In this document: one piece after another, positions 10,991-24,030 of the stretch | How positions within the stretch are numbered: position 1 is the stretch's first letter | Layout of the letters: the number at the start of each line of letters is the position of its first letter | Assembly: GCF_041260155.1 (NCBI RefSeq) | Contig: NC_091928.1 | Span: forward strand, 38,009,388-38,073,387 | Source of the DNA: Ptychodera flava | Taxonomy: Eukaryota > Hemichordata > Enteropneusta > Ptychoderidae | Length of the DNA stretch: 64,000 nt | Reading direction: 5' to 3' | Program-made: the position numbers and the translations under genes | Notes under the pieces: generated by a model | The model's database searches: none | Told to the model about the DNA's origin: nothing | Seen by the model: the letters and a program-made list of their open reading frames with translations, nothing else

Positions 10991-12109
10991 GCCATGGCTA
11001 AAACAACAATTTACATGAAACAGCCAAACAGGATATACACTTATATTATACACGATATCATACATAAAACGCAAACAACCCAAATATGAACGATGTGTGG
11101 AGTTGCTTTCCCTTTACTAACTATCAACTTTCAAAGCAATGGGACAATGGATGATGTAGTATAAGTAGTTTACCGGGTGCTGTATTAAAAGTGTACGGTT
11201 GAAAATAAAAAAGTACACGAATTCAGCCATTTGAAGCCTGGTTTTCATAGATGGTACAACAAGTACATTATTTACAGGGCAAGCGCCATGACAAAAAATA
11301 ACAGTATAAGCCTTCATGTCAATGCGGTATTTGAAACAGACGAAAACACTTGCTGAAATAGTGGGATGTTATTGTTTCTGTTTGCCTGCTATCATTAATA
11401 AATTAGTGCGAAATGATGAATTAAGATAGTAATACCTAATCTAATTTATGGCGCACCTGTGCAGTCATCAGCAAACTTCATTTGTCCACTGCTTTCAACT
11501 GAAGAGTGTATTTTTTTAAATGTCTTGAAACTTTCGTCTTCTTTGCAATTCTGTTAATAAAATAGCATTAAATTTTATTCCAAGAAATACGTGAAATGTA
11601 GCTGTCAAGTTAAACAATACACGAGAGAGCTCAGCAAGACACTGCAAATATTGAATTGTGAACGCTGCTAAAATAGTGTTTTTTTCAGGATAGCACCAAG
11701 CACATTATTTCTGACCGTTTATGACAGTTGACTGAGTGTTATGCACCAAACAATAATTACACTATACTAGGGGTAACTGAAGAAATAAATCGGGTTTTTT
11801 TGCCCCTTTGAAAAATACCCTTCAGTCGGAGTACACTAATTTTTTTAATATATGCTAGCGTTATTCGATGTTCCTGTTCCGACACCAAAGGATTACTCGT
11901 ACGATTTCTGGATTTAACTTTGCCCGGTCAACCCTCAAGACATAAATACAAAACGAAGCAAAGATGTCGGGAGAGTTTACATTCAGTTACTCACAATCCT
12001 TTCAATTATAGAAATGAGTATTTGCTTTGGTTTCAATATTGTCAATTTGCGTATAATCACGTAACCAGATTATGTGCAGACAGGTTTTTAAATAAATGAT
12101 AACATGAAA
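10991..12109. other. Non-coding stretch after the tandem units
   Basis: Contains the short partial repeat at 11050-11125 noted above and otherwise AT-rich sequence without recognised genes. Confidence 0.4.
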
Positions 12110-12235
12110 GGTGTTTCCTTGTGTCTTTTTTGGCGTGCACCGTGCCTTGCAAGGTAGCGGTTGAGCGCTGTTAGCCTGTTTTGTACCCTAATTCAATTCT
12201 CAGCCAATAATAAAGATGCCATTTTGATGCCGTTC
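12110..12235 (-). pseudogene. Remnant of GT4-like glycosyltransferase coding exon (copy 3)
   Basis: Read on the minus strand, an acceptor (TTCTTAGTCAG, exon from 12235) is followed by GAACGGCATCAAAATGGCATC and a short reading frame MASLLLAEN, then RVQNRLTALNRYLARHG. This lines up with the start of the copies at 55.87 kb (MTSLFLAEKW CRVRDSVSALN) and 61.07 kb. The tryptophan codon of the EKW position is a stop here (TGA at 12193-12195). The similarity fades by about 12110, so only the first 40 codons remain. The leader intron and promoter of this copy are still present up to 13.9 kb. Confidence 0.7.
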
Positions 12236-13719
12236 CTGACTAAGAAAACGCAGTAGGGAACATGAAATGGTAATACGGTTTTCTCTGCACGTTTATGAGA
12301 ATGGCAAATATGTCAAAATTAGGGGGCAGACTTGATATTTTGGAGGCAGTAACTATTGATGTCGATTTTGCCTTACCAAAGAAGCGCTTCGCCGATATTT
12401 TTCCAATCGTCAGCCAGTTCAGTTTCGTCATCTATGTTGCATGCAACACCGTACCTGTATTAACACGACACTGGAAATTTCCATAATTCCATCATTGATA
12501 CAGTTTTTTTCAAGTTCTGTTGTCAAACTTTAACGCTATCAAAACATGAACGTTAAAATTGCTCTAGTATCTATGGAGACTGAACCGTACCTAGGTCGTT
12601 GGCTGTCTTTTTGATGGTACACTCTAACGCTATGCACATCACCTAAGCTGAATGACAGGGGATATCTTGTGTTTTTCGAGGGGAGTATGACTAGAAACAA
12701 CAGCAAATTTACTGGTCACTACATTGACACTATGTGCTTTGGTCACCCTCATATATGTGGACATCTCTGTTTGCTTTGTTTTGTGCGGAATTTCTGCGCA
12801 ATCAGTAACTTTTTCAGGGCAGACAATGGCTCGAAATGCTCAATTTGCGCAATCGCGCACTTAAGAGAAAACCAATGTATGTCTTTTTTACTTTACGACG
12901 AGAGTATGACTTAAGAGATTAATCTTTTTTACTGTATTTCATGCGCATGACCCACGAGTCGCTCGACTTCTGTAAATATTACTTAGGAATACACTGCAGT
13001 TCTATCTGACTTGTCTGATATGAATTTAGATGACACTTGTTCGTTGTCAATAAATCTGTTGATGATTACATATGTATCCAGCATTCATTTTGACGCCAGC
13101 AGCATTGGGTCAATTATTCAACAAAGTGAAAGAATGCTGCCAGAATGATATCTAAAGTGTACCTGGGAAGAGTCTTGAGAATAATGATGATCTAAGGATG
13201 GTATATATGGAATGTATTTTGATTCTTTGTTGGTATAAACGGTGTTTTATACCATCTGCCGAAGTAACGACCTTTTTTACATGTACATACACCTGGCTCA
13301 CTTGGCTAGGTATATTTGATCGGTCACAAATTTGCCGAAAACACCTTACATTATCGAAACATGGAATCACACAAAAAGATACAAACATCAAATACAGACA
13401 AAATGTCACGAAGGCTGATTGTGATTGATGGCGTGACGCCATTACCGAGACCAGCTAGAGTGTATAAACCAAACATGGGTACATGACACTGCAAATGCAC
13501 AAATAGGTGATCAAGGCACTTAAATAAGGATGAATATTGTGATACATATGGTTTTTACTTGACCATATCAAACGATGATTATGTTTCCAGAACGCAAAAT
13601 ATATTATCCCCATGTGTTTCATCAGGAAGAAAGTGATCTGGCATTCTTAAACGACGAGACTTAATAAAGTCCGTCAATTAGTCTTTTACCAAATAACGAA
13701 AGAACAGGTGATAACTCAC
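12236..13719 (-). other. Intron 1 remnant of GT copy 3
   Basis: Scattered blocks (12240-12290, 12935-13160, 13300-13500) resemble the corresponding intron of GT copy 1 (55.89-56.6 and 58.0-58.75 kb), for example GGAAGAGTCTTGAGAATAAT near 13166. It has no coding content. It shows the uninterrupted state at the place where copy 1 carries the 1.4-kb insertion. Confidence 0.6.
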
Positions 13720-13913
13720 CTAACTTTGTAGGGAGAATGAAGCTTCCTGCTGACACATTCTCGCAACACCATCGTTCTCTTCTGAAAAGAATGTCTTAGA
13801 CCCATCCCCTTAAGTAAACCTACCCAGAATGCAATGCTCCGGTAGACAATTGAAAAATTGACCCAGATGTTGGACTAAAGACGGTAAATGCATATATTTA
13901 AATATGTATATTA
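13720..13913 (-). promoter_or_regulatory. Leader exon and promoter of GT copy 3
   Basis: Minus-strand donor GTGAGT at 13714-13719 bounds a non-coding leader exon. Upstream lie CCCAGAATGCA (13823-13833 as read on plus) and TTTAAATATGTATATT (13898-13913), both conserved at 58.85 and 58.93 kb. CCCAGAATGCA matches the core of the ZNF143/THAP11 promoter motif of animals. The AT-rich block could serve as a TATA-like element. Confidence 0.55.
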
Positions 13914-16900
13914 AGGTGGAGAGGATACAGAATGTAGATTTCATTTATTTTATTCGTGGCATACAAAAGTTAAGACTATTTCTTTCTTCTGTTTTTGCAA
14001 AGTTGTTTTGGCATGTTACATCTTATTTCTGCCTCTTGTAGACTTTTTAAATAATTTTTATTATTTGACGTTTGTTTTTTTTACTCTGAGTCATCCCTTG
14101 ACCCAAGAAAGGATTTTGACATTTCGCTTTTTATAAAGTATGGAATTTTGATGTTAGAGTAGGCTAAACTGTGCACTTTCTTTTTACGACCAACTACAGA
14201 GTTTGTATTTTAACCTATCCGGATACATCCATGCCCAAATTAGGGCAGGTTTCCTCTCCTCAACCATATCTTCCCACACTCTCATATTTATACAGTCTAC
14301 TGTTGTAATTTCATCAAATGAACGCTGGATACAGATACCTGTAAATGTTGCTATCAGTGGAACTCGTCACTTTTGTCATGAAACAAAAATACAGAAATTG
14401 TGCCGTGACCCGAGAGATTTTATACGTTTTCAATATGACCAAGGAGACTGTCTTGGCCTCAGATGGACAGGGATTACGGTAATTGCAAGGTAGTCGTTAG
14501 TTTCTATTTGCTTTATTTTTTCAGTTTTATTCTCCCTTGCTCACCAAACAGTCATCAAGCTCTAAAGTGGCGTTCTCACTGCAACCTTTTTTGCTGTCCC
14601 AGCACCGCCCAGGATCCGATTCAGGCTTAAAAATACGTGAGAACAGTTCCCAACGCCCCTATAGCCGGCGTAAATTTAGGACGGAGTGAGGGGTGGACCA
14701 GAGTCCGAGCTCAGACTCACCTTCCGCGATCGCTGTTGCGTGTGAACTGCAACTAAAATTATCGACGTCGTAAAACACCCCTTGCCGCGACTTTTGGGCA
14801 TACTTTCAAGGTGACCTTCACTATATGGCCTATGTTCAGTTGTCGTTGTGTTTAACCATGACAGATGTGTTCTACGCAGCCGTACGTGGTAATGATTGGT
14901 CAGGAGAGGAAGTAGCGCTTTTGCTTGCCGTATGAAAGAGAGCATCTAGAAATCGATGGACGGCACTTCCAATTCAGAGACAATGCAGTTTGTCGAACAG
15001 TAGCAGACAAAGCAGCAGCCAAGCCATATGGGTACTCCCATAGAGAATGTGTACGACCATGCCCTCCCCCTCCCCCTCAGCATTGGTCACTTTTTTCACA
15101 TAAAAATATCCCTAAAAATGGATCAATTTTTCATCCTTAAAACCCCAAACATGGTAGTTGATAACAAAGCACAAAAAAAGTTGATAACAAAGGTCCTGTT
15201 CTTTAGGAAAACCTTCACATGTAGGCTAACAGAATAAAGATGAAAATCTCAAGAAATTCTTAACAAATCACTAACAATGAGTCTTATTTTAGGAATATTC
15301 ATGGTAGATATTTTCGGGGCAGTACACCCTAATATGAAAATATGGAGTTCACCTCGGGGGGAATCCGAGGGACTAAAGAAGCCCGAGCAGTGTCACAGAA
15401 TAAAATAAGAGAATGCGAATTCATGAAGGCAAAATTCAAAGAATAATCGACCACAATATCAGAAGCAGTTGAGGAAGGAAGACCATGCCATTGCCATTCC
15501 TTGATGAACTTTGTTAAATCCATGGGTAATCAACCGGCGATAAATCCATAAGCAGTTCGAGACTTCGGCACGGTATTGTACCATTGAGCAAGGCACTTTA
15601 CTCCTCAATGCTCCATTGGGGTGGTGGGTTAAAGGTACCTCATCCTGTAATGGGGCTAGCGCGTGTTGGACTAAAATTTATAAAAAGTGTGAAATACATT
15701 TACATATTTTACTTGTGTATATATTTTAATGACGGACTTCTGATCATTTACAATCACAAATCGAGAAATGACCCAATAAGGCTTTAATGGTTCATGAGTT
15801 TTTCTAAACAGCAATAGCAAGGTATGAAAGTTGAAGTGTAAAAAAACTGTACGGACTAACATCAGCAGCGAATACGGGACTGGTCCAGAGGGGAGGACGG
15901 CAGTGTATAAGTTTTTGTGGTTACACGTAACAAAACCATCGAGAAATTAGCAGAACGTTACAGTTATAAATTGACAACCAACAGGGCATATGTATGTCAG
16001 TCGGGGACAAGTTTGTTTCGAATCCCCTTTAAGTCCCCAACGCTTTCAAAGTGCCTCCCTATATCATACCCTCGATATTTTCGAATCCCCCGTCAATTCC
16101 TCCCCTCCAGAGGTATCTGTGACTGCAGCCTAATTTTGTGCTTTAAAACAAGCCAAATCTAATATGACCAAATTATCTGTTCACTTTATTTGACCTTATG
16201 ATGACTGAATACTATTAGTTTCACTGCGTGCTGGTCAGTGGTATGTATTGAAAATTTACTGATGAAAGATAAAGACCTGAACAGTCATTTAGTTATTCGC
16301 AACTCGCCCTGCGATCTTGTCTGCACATCTTATAGAGCACGCGTGTCAATCGGATGATATGCGCCCTGACAACAAAAATACAGTATCGGCGTATGTCAAC
16401 ACGGTCCTTTGACAAAGATAAAGTCATGTAGAAAACATGACCTTATAAAAGGATCGCGCCAACGCGTATTCATAAATCAGTTTGAACAAATGAACCACTT
16501 GAAAGGGTAACCTACATATCAACACGAAATCAGTAGATAACATTTCAACCATTAATCAAAAATAAAAGCTCACCGTGCAGAAAAATCGAGGACAAAGTTC
16601 ATTCACTCAACGCCTTCCATTGATAACTGTATTTTTTAAGCCATTGAAAGCATCGTCTTGCCATTCTGTTATCACACGTTCCTGGCCTTATAAGAGCCAT
16701 GATGACGATAACCTTGGAGGTTAATTTTAACAGGACACGATCGTAAGGCAGCGTCAATCTTGAATGATGAAATGTTGTCAAACTAGTGGAGTTGTTCCCA
16801 GTTACATGTCGACTAGCAACCCACTTCTCTTCAGTGCTGACCGAGAATTCATCACCAAGCAATTTATTATACTGCAGACATAAATTGTTTTTAGCTCTAT

Positions 16901-17514
16901 TGAAAAATACAAGTCCTAGCTAAAAGACATTTATCATATGCCAGGTGTACAACATAAATACACTACACAAAATTTAACTAGATGAAGCACTTTTGTGCGT
17001 TCCTTTGAGAGTGGGACTTCAAACTTATAGCAGGTCAGAAGGGAGGGACTTTAACACTTGAACGCACTGTGACTTTGTTAGGGGAGCATTTGAATCTGAG
17101 AACTTTTTTGGAATCTCCCGCTCCCCCAAGAAGTGTTTGTGAGTGCAGCTTGAGTGTACCCCTGGCGGTAGGGCAAGCATGTCATGTGGCGAACAACACA
17201 AGGCTAAACCGAGAGCGCTAACTGCAAAATGTACAACAACAGATAAATAACAGCATCGACGTACAAGACAAGAAATGGGGAAAGCAGCAGATCACCCGTC
17301 TCACCGATTTCAGTTTGGCAGGTTTATGACTGGTGTATATTCAGAATCTGCAAGGAACCTTGACGGATCGTTTTTCAGTGGATCTGGTCAGACTTCAGAT
17401 TTGTGATGTAATGCATCGTTGTTGACGACTACTTTGCCTTCCTTAGCGAGAAGGAAAAATGCATGTTAATAAGTACATGTTTGATATACAAAATTAAAAA
17501 TTCTAATGTAAAGG

Positions 17515-17517
<3 letters not shown>
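13914..17517. other. Long stretch without a recognised gene
   Basis: Only short open frames. A plus-strand frame at 14203-14490 (96 codons, with FCHETKIQKLCRDPRDFIRF) is somewhat protein-like, but no family is recognised. A minus-strand frame at 15329-15523 (64 codons) likewise. No repeats of note. Confidence 0.35.
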
Positions 17518-17545
<28 letters not shown>

Positions 17546-17660
17546 TGTATGTATGTATGTATGTATGTATGTATGTATGTATGTATGTATGTATGTATGT
17601 ATGTATGTATGTATGTGTATGTATGTATGTATTTGTGTATGTGTGTACGTGTGGGTGTGT
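17518..17660. repeat. ATGT microsatellite
   Basis: About 25 units of ATGT (17518-17618), then degenerate TGTG/TATG sequence. Confidence 0.95.
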
Positions 17661-18459
17661 GTATATTTACTCCTTTCCATCTTTACCATTTTGTATCTGC
17701 ATGTGTCGTTTCTATGTTCCTTATATCGCATGTCTGCATACAGTCGGCCCCTTTTTTGTACCGAAGCTGTTAGTGAGCATTCTCGTGTAGATGAAAATTG
17801 AGTGGGCACAAAGGAGTTTACTGAAAAATGCGGTAAAGGTAATAAATAGCCAAAAGGTCAAAGCTCTTGATAGCAATGATTGTGAAAGTTTTTTTTCAAC
17901 TGGGGAAAACGAGAGCGTTAACTATCGTCTGATCCTTACGTTTGCTACTACACCACTGTGATAGCTTGTCACTGACCGTAAACAGCTGAGTCATCGCTCA
18001 AAAACGACACATAATTTATCACCTAACAAGAATCCAATATTTATTAAGAATATTACATGTCAAAATCAACACATCATCCTGTCAGGTGACGGGTTAAATT
18101 CTTAGCATCGGAAAAGTGTGTATTGTTGTTGAACTTCTGCGGCAGTTTTACTAAAGTGAGAATGTTTACTGTAGTTACGCGGTTAATTTCAGAAGCTTGT
18201 GGCACTTCGTCGACAGCTCGATTGGAGCCGCGGCCACAATGAAGTGTTTTCATAAGACACAAGGAAAAGATTGAATTAACGTTACATGGCTAATGTTAAA
18301 AGTTTCTTGTTGCGCTTTGTTTACTGTGATTGTTTATGATTTTATGAGTTTGCTTTGAATACCAGTATCAGTCCAACCAGGGTATAGCAACACCAGCGGG
18401 TCTGGAGACTTGGACTTGAATAGGTCATAATCGAGTTTGTTAAATAAACAAGTCACTCT
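17661..18459. other. Spacer, nothing recognised
   Basis: No gene-like frame. It lies left of the Penelope-like element, whose exact boundary could not be set. Confidence 0.35.
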
Positions 18460-18499
18460 CAGTCTCTGGTTGTACATTGACTCCTTTTATTTCTAAAGC

Positions 18500-18534
18500 C
18501 GACGTTTCGAACCCACACGGGGTCCTTCTTCAGG
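18500..18534 (-). ncRNA. Degenerate hammerhead-ribozyme-like motif in Penelope terminal repeat
   Basis: Read on the minus strand: CUGAAGA, a stem GGACCC/GGGUUC closed by CGUGU, then GAAAC and GUC. This is the order of hammerhead core residues (CUGANGA, stem II, GAAA, cleavage triplet). Only a short GCC/GGC helix I and no real helix III are seen, so catalysis is doubtful. Penelope-like elements are known to carry such motifs. Confidence 0.5.
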
Positions 18535-18912
18535 GCACTAAACAAATGAAAGAAAACATATTCAAAACGTAAATACAACGATAACAAAGCTATTTGTGAA
18601 AGCCGTACAGAAGTGGTAAAAATGAATACAGTATAGTGGTTGCTAAATTAATGGATACAATATGCAATATAATAGTTGCAAAAAATAAAGAAGATGAAAT
18701 GATAAGGGAATACACTATTTACAGTGGTGAAACTTACATTGTAGGAGCGTAGAGCCGGTAGTGTGTGGCTCAGACTCTAGAAGGAACAGAGTGTGAATGA
18801 GAGGGCTCCCTAGTAGCTAATACAATGGTGAAAATGGATATGGAGTTAGGGGGTCACCAGTCTTTTTTGTTGATACCATAAGGGTAGAGGGTATTAAGTT
18901 TGGATATGATTT

Positions 18913-19703
18913 TCAGTTCGAGTGATTTCTTATTTTATCTTGTTTCGAGTAGACTTTGCAAATACCGATGAAAGTGAAATGATTGATGCTGTGATCCGGG
19001 CTATTGAAATGTTGGGCGATTAGGGTGGGTTTATTTGAACGTATGCTGTACAGGTGTTCATAGATTCTTTTCCGGAGTTCGCGTTTTGTTTCTCCAACAT
19101 ACAGAAGGTGACATTTAGAGCATTGTATTGTGTAGATGACATTCCGGGTGCTGCATGATAATTGGCCAGTTATTTTGTATGAGTTACCAGTGGTGTGGTT
19201 GATGATGACATCATGGTCCTGAATTAACATAAATTTGCATTGATTGCATTGTGTGCATGGCTGGCATTTTCCTGGGTTGGGGTGTTAATTGTGGTGTGCA
19301 ATTTTGATCTCACAAGTGTTTTTCTGAGATTAGGCGGTTGGCGATAGGCTACAACAAGAACAGTTGGGAAGGCTTCTTTTGTTATTTTGTTTGACTGAAT
19401 GATGGGCCAATGTTTTCTTATGATGTTCGATATTTTTGGTAGTGCTGGGTTGTAAGTGGTGATGAATGGTATGCGAATTGGGCCGGTTTTTGTAGGTTTG
19501 GAACATGTAATGAGATCTGGGCGTTTTATGTTTTTGGCTTCTTTAATGGCGGTGTTGATTAGAGGGGCTTTGTAATTTCTGTTGAGGAGGTGTTTTTTCA
19601 GGTTTATGACTTCGGAATCATAAAGATGATCTGTGGAACAAATTCTCCTGTATCTTAGGCCTGGCTCCAGGGGATTGAACGAAAGATATGGTGTGGATGG
19701 CAA
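18913..19703 (-). pseudogene. Linker and GIY-YIG endonuclease region of the Penelope-like element
   Basis: The C-terminal part holds IYTIQCSKCHLLYVGETKRE and LRKRIYEHLYSI, matching the GIY-YIG nuclease fold with the CxxC pair and the Arg/His residues that Penelope-like elements carry. It is the DNA-nicking module used for integration. The preceding 160 residues are the poorly conserved linker between RT and endonuclease. The region is broken. Confidence 0.85.
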
Positions 19704-19710
19704 GAGGTGG

Positions 19711-21161
19711 TTAGAAGATACATATGTTTATCTGTGGGTTTGTGTATATAGTGGTTTCAATTTTGTTACCTTGCAAGATCATAAGTGTGTCCAGAAATGG
19801 TAATTGGGATGAGCTATGCTCTATTGTAAACTTCAGGGTGGGATGGGCCGCGTTACTGTACTGGTGAAATTCAATGAGCTTTTCCAGCCCGTGTGACCAA
19901 ATAAAACGGATGTCGTCTATGAAACGTTTCCAGTGGGCTGGTTTAGGGTTATAGTTGGTTAGAATGTCACCTTCAAGTCTACCCATGGTGATGTTGGCAT
20001 ATGATGGAGCAACTTTACTCCCCATTGCGGTGCCATGTGTTTGGAGATAGTATTTGTCATTGAATTTAAAGTAGTTTCTGGTGAGAATGAATTTTAACAT
20101 GTCTATTATAAGATCAGGGTGAGTGGAATTATGTGCGTAATTATCTAGGGCTTGTTTAACAGATGTGATACCATATTCGTGTGGGATATTTGTGTATAGG
20201 GAAACTACATCCATAGTGACAATGAGGGAGTCGTTTGTTAACTTGATTTGATCAAGGTCTTGCAGATGATGTGTGTATCTTGAGATAGGAGGGGAGAGAT
20301 TTAACTATTGGTTGGAGATGATGGTCAACAAATTTGCTAGAGGTGTAGTTAGGGAATTGCATTGTGGGACAATTGGTCTAAGTGGCGTGTCTTGTTTATG
20401 GATCTTGGGAAGGCCGTAGAAAGTAACCTGGGGTGGGTTCTTTGGGAATAAGGTGAATGGCAGTTTCATGTGTTATCCACTTTTTAGTTTCCCATTTTCT
20501 TACCAGTTTCTCTAGTTCTTTTAGATATTCAGTGGTAGGGTCATATTTGAGAGGGGTGTAGTATGAAGAGTCATTCAATTGTTCCTCGCATTTGTTTATG
20601 TACCAGCTAGTGTCCATGAACACTACGCCGCTCCCCTTATCTGCTGGCTTGATGGTGAATTTCGTTGTCGTTCTGTAGTTCTGTGATGGCGCTTCTCTCG
20701 TCTTTGGGAATGTTGTCATATGTGCGTCTCCAATTGTTTGTGTCAAGGATGTCATCTTCGATGTTTTCTAGAAATGCTTCTAAAGCTGGCTGGTTGCTTC
20801 TTGGTGGGTTATATCCAGACTTTTCCTTTTGAACGGTCCTACGTGGTGTCATAATTCTCAGTATCATCTGATTCGGTGTCTCTGAACATAAATTGGAGGC
20901 GACACCTTCGTTTGAATTCTTGGATATCGGTTTGTAGTTCCATCTTGTTGATGTGGTGTGGTTGGGCAAAATGAGAGGCCTCTTGATAGGACTGAAATTT
21001 GTGTGTGGTGTAAGGGTTTTCTGCGAGAGATTTGTGACTGTGGCGTCATTATGTTCTTTGTTTTTTGGTTTGGGTGTTCTTCTTTTTGTTACTGGTTGAT
21101 TTTCTTTTGACGAAATGGCGATCTTTCCTTTGTTTCTTACGGAACGCAGTGATTTTGTCAA
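19711..21161 (-). pseudogene. Penelope-type reverse transcriptase region
   Basis: Recognisable parts in order: a basic N-terminal region; the Penelope-typical block IKPADKGSGVVFMDTSWYI; a GLPKIHK-like block (LPKIHKQDTPLRPIVPQCNS); VSLYTNIPHEYGI (motif A); HGTAMGSKVAPSYANI (motif B); and KRFIDDIRFIW (motif C with the two catalytic Asp). It would copy the element's RNA at a nicked target. The region is broken. Confidence 0.85.
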
Positions 21162-21290
21162 CCCATTCGCGGATCTTTGTTCTCAAATAGCGTGATTCAG
21201 TTGTAGTTAATTTGTCTCTTGTTTCTTCATAGATCTTATTTATAGTCCGGCCAATGTAATTGATTGCCTTTCTGATTTTAGTTTCATTTT

Positions 21291-22065
21291 ATAATTAAGG
21301 CGAACGGTTATAAACTTTTTCCGCTAAATTTCAAACAGCACTCAAGGCGCTGAGAATATATGAGAACACACTATCTTGATACGGCATCGTACTCCTCCAG
21401 CCTGGCCAGTTTCGAGCAATACAATTTTCCTAGGTGCATTGCGGTTGCATTAATGACCAACGGGAACGATGTATTACACTTCAATGGGTGGTTTTATTGA
21501 TATATTGTGACCGACGTTAGGATTTAATAGCTTTAAAAATGACGACTGCAGCATTGCACAGTGTGTTCGTTCGGACAGTATAAACAACGTATAAGCACCG
21601 CTATGAAAAGCAAGACAAGACAATGCATTTTTACATTATCACTTTACCTTTAAACAAAATAATGCATCTGAAGATACTATAATCCTCCTTTCCCTTGTCC
21701 TCGGTGATAACGGCTATATACATTCAAATTTTGCGCGGAAAATCCGACAGCGAGAGACTACTCTGACGCATCGAAACGAACGTGCGTCCGAATGAGAACG
21801 GAATCAGCTGGAGCCGAACAACTTCATCCGCCTAGCTGACATAATAAAGCTCCAAATTACATCGCAAGAGAAGTGAATTTTATTCGAAAAAAGAGTGGGT
21901 CGATGCACGTGATAAATATATACTATCCCAGTATTTCTCACTACATGTGACGTCATCGAAGACTCGTGTTTCCCAAACCTAGCTGTATCCCTCTTCGCCT
22001 ACCGGCTTGGAGGGATACTGCGGCTATATTGGGTAAATCCTCGTCACATGAGTTAGAAATACTGG
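21291..22065. other. Spacer, nothing recognised
   Basis: No gene found. Ordinary AT-rich sequence between the Penelope-like element and a microsatellite cluster. Confidence 0.35.
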
Positions 22066-22076
22066 GAGATTATATA

Positions 22077-22169
<93 letters not shown>

Positions 22170-22223
22170 TATATATATATATTATTATATATAATTATAT
22201 ATATATAATTATATATATATAAT

Positions 22224-22305
<82 letters not shown>

Positions 22306-22320
22306 CAGAGATATATATAT
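22066..22320. repeat. TA and GA microsatellite cluster
   Basis: A long AT run (about 22071-22240) with AATT interruptions is followed by a GA run (about 22243-22303). The AT part can itself fold on each strand. Confidence 0.95.
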
Positions 22321-22325
22321 GTATA

Positions 22326-22464
22326 GGATAAAGCCCGAGTACGAGGGCTCTTCTGGTATATAAAGTCCAACCCAACGATAAAATGTCGAGGCCGCAGGCC
22401 GAGACATTTTATCGTAGGGTTGGCCTATATATACCAGAAGAGCCCGAGTACGAGGGTTTTATCC
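22326..22464. repeat. Long hairpin, MITE-like palindrome
   Basis: A nearly perfect inverted repeat of about 63-bp arms. It begins GGATAAAGCCCGAGTACGAG and ends with the reverse complement (CTCGTACTCGGGC read backwards), with a small GC-rich loop GAGGCCGCAGGCCGAG. The arms differ by only a few bases, so the element is young or selected to fold. Confidence 0.85.
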
Positions 22465-22749
22465 GACTTAAAAACTATCGCCCCTAACTGATATATTCTC
22501 GTTTTCAATGTGTTAACGTCATACGTCCCCTTTGTCAATGTAACATGTTTAGGATATGAATTAAAACTTTTATTTGTGAAATAGCCTTCCAATGTAATGG
22601 AACATCCTATAAATGCCCTAGAGGGCACATTATATAAATGCCCTAGGGCGCTGTCATTCGTTTCTGGAATTTGGTGACCAAGGCTTTACGCGTAAATAAA
22701 ACACCCTGAATTGAGCACTCTGATTGGTCAGTCAACAGTAGATAGTTTT

Positions 22750-22752
<3 letters not shown>

Positions 22753-22817
<65 letters not shown>
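22753..22817. repeat. TA microsatellite
   Basis: About 30 AT dinucleotides. Confidence 0.95.
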
Positions 22818-22821
<4 letters not shown>

Positions 22822-23084
22822 CATGGTATTTTTCTCTGTTTGACGTCATCGTATACAAGTGCGACCCGCATGTATGAACGGTACCATGCAGGAAAAAAGT
22901 TCCGGTTGATGACGTTGTACAACAGGGGTAATTCGGATTTCTTATCCGTCCTGTTCTACGTCACACAGGTGGGAATTCGGGCCAGTTCATGTGATAAATA
23001 GATATATTGTATAACTAGGGTAGGTACATAAAGTTTTGAACCACATGACCTTACCAGCAATGTACACATTCATAAATATTTAGT

Positions 23085-24030
23085 TTACAAACTTAGTAAG
23101 TATGGAATACAAGACGCCCTCCTTGACTGGTTTAGTAGCTACCTAACTAATAGATCCCATGTAGTTAATGTTAAAGGGTGTAGATCAGACCCTGTCTTAG
23201 TTAAGTCCGGGTTCCGCAGGGGTCACAACTGGGACCACTGTGTTTCATTCTTTGTTAAATGATATATTTGGTAATTTGAAATGTAGCTCCTTAGGCTTTG
23301 CAGACGATCTGAAGTTGTTTAAGATAATACGTAGTGTGAATGACTATTCAATGTTACAAGAAGATATCAATTACTTGTCCACATGCTCTGAGACATGGAA
23401 AATGCATCTTTTATGCCAAATGTGTAGTACTTCGTCTTTCATTGAAGAGATTGCTAATTGAGAGGGATTATAATATTGATGCTCACAACGTGAAGACTGT
23501 TTATAGTTACAGTCAGGACCTAGGCGTTACACTCGACACAAAGTTACGTTTTCAACTCACGTTGTTTCCGTTATCACTGATGCTCGATGACTACTTGGCA
23601 TGCTAAAAAAGTTTAGCAACGGTTGTCGGTGGCTGCATTGCTCGTGGTTTACGAAACATTCATTAGAACTAAACTCGAGTATGCATCAGTTGTTTTGAAC
23701 AGCATCGACAAAGTGTACTCAAATTAGAAGCTGTACAGCGTAACTTTGTTATATATTTGTGTTATCTTGTAAAAGTAAGGTTTGATGATTATTCATATGA
23801 TGATCTGTGTGTTATGTTTAATTTGCCAATTCTGTCGAAAAGGCGCACTTATTTTGACCTTGTTTTTCTTCACAAATCAATAATGCCCTTCTTGATTGCC
23901 AACCAATTTTTAATTTACACATTCCTGGACGATCAACTAGACAGAAAAGGACATTTCATTAACCTTGTCGTAGATTTAAATTTACTAGCAATTCACTTTT
24001 CATCGCATTCCAAATCTATATAATAGTTTT
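23085..24030 (+). pseudogene. 3' fragment of a non-LTR (LINE) reverse transcriptase
   Basis: Plus-strand frames carry YGIQDALLDWFSSYLTNRSH, then SSLGFADDLKLFK (the FADD catalytic box of LINE reverse transcriptases), LGVTLDTKLRF, and YSYDDLCVMFNLPILSKRR (the C-terminal segment common to Jockey/CR1-like LINEs). The frames shift at least near 23240, 23460 and 23600, so this is a dead copy. It lacks the endonuclease and the first RT motifs, consistent with 5' truncation. Confidence 0.85.

Larger units (their letters stand above)
18460..21290 (-). mobile_element. Penelope-like retroelement (RT plus GIY-YIG), broken
   Basis: A minus-strand element with the order typical of endonuclease-bearing Penelope-like elements: an N-terminal region, a reverse transcriptase with Penelope-type motifs, a linker, then a C-terminal GIY-YIG endonuclease. 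At its 3' side lies the conserved hammerhead-like terminal sequence. The coding region is interrupted several times, so it is a decayed copy. Its ends are not sharply defined, and only one terminal repeat copy was seen. Confidence 0.85.

Noticed and set aside
14560-14950. PIF/Harbinger transposase or terminal repeat near GCGTTCTCACTGC
   Set aside because: No partner repeat and no transposase motif could be found.
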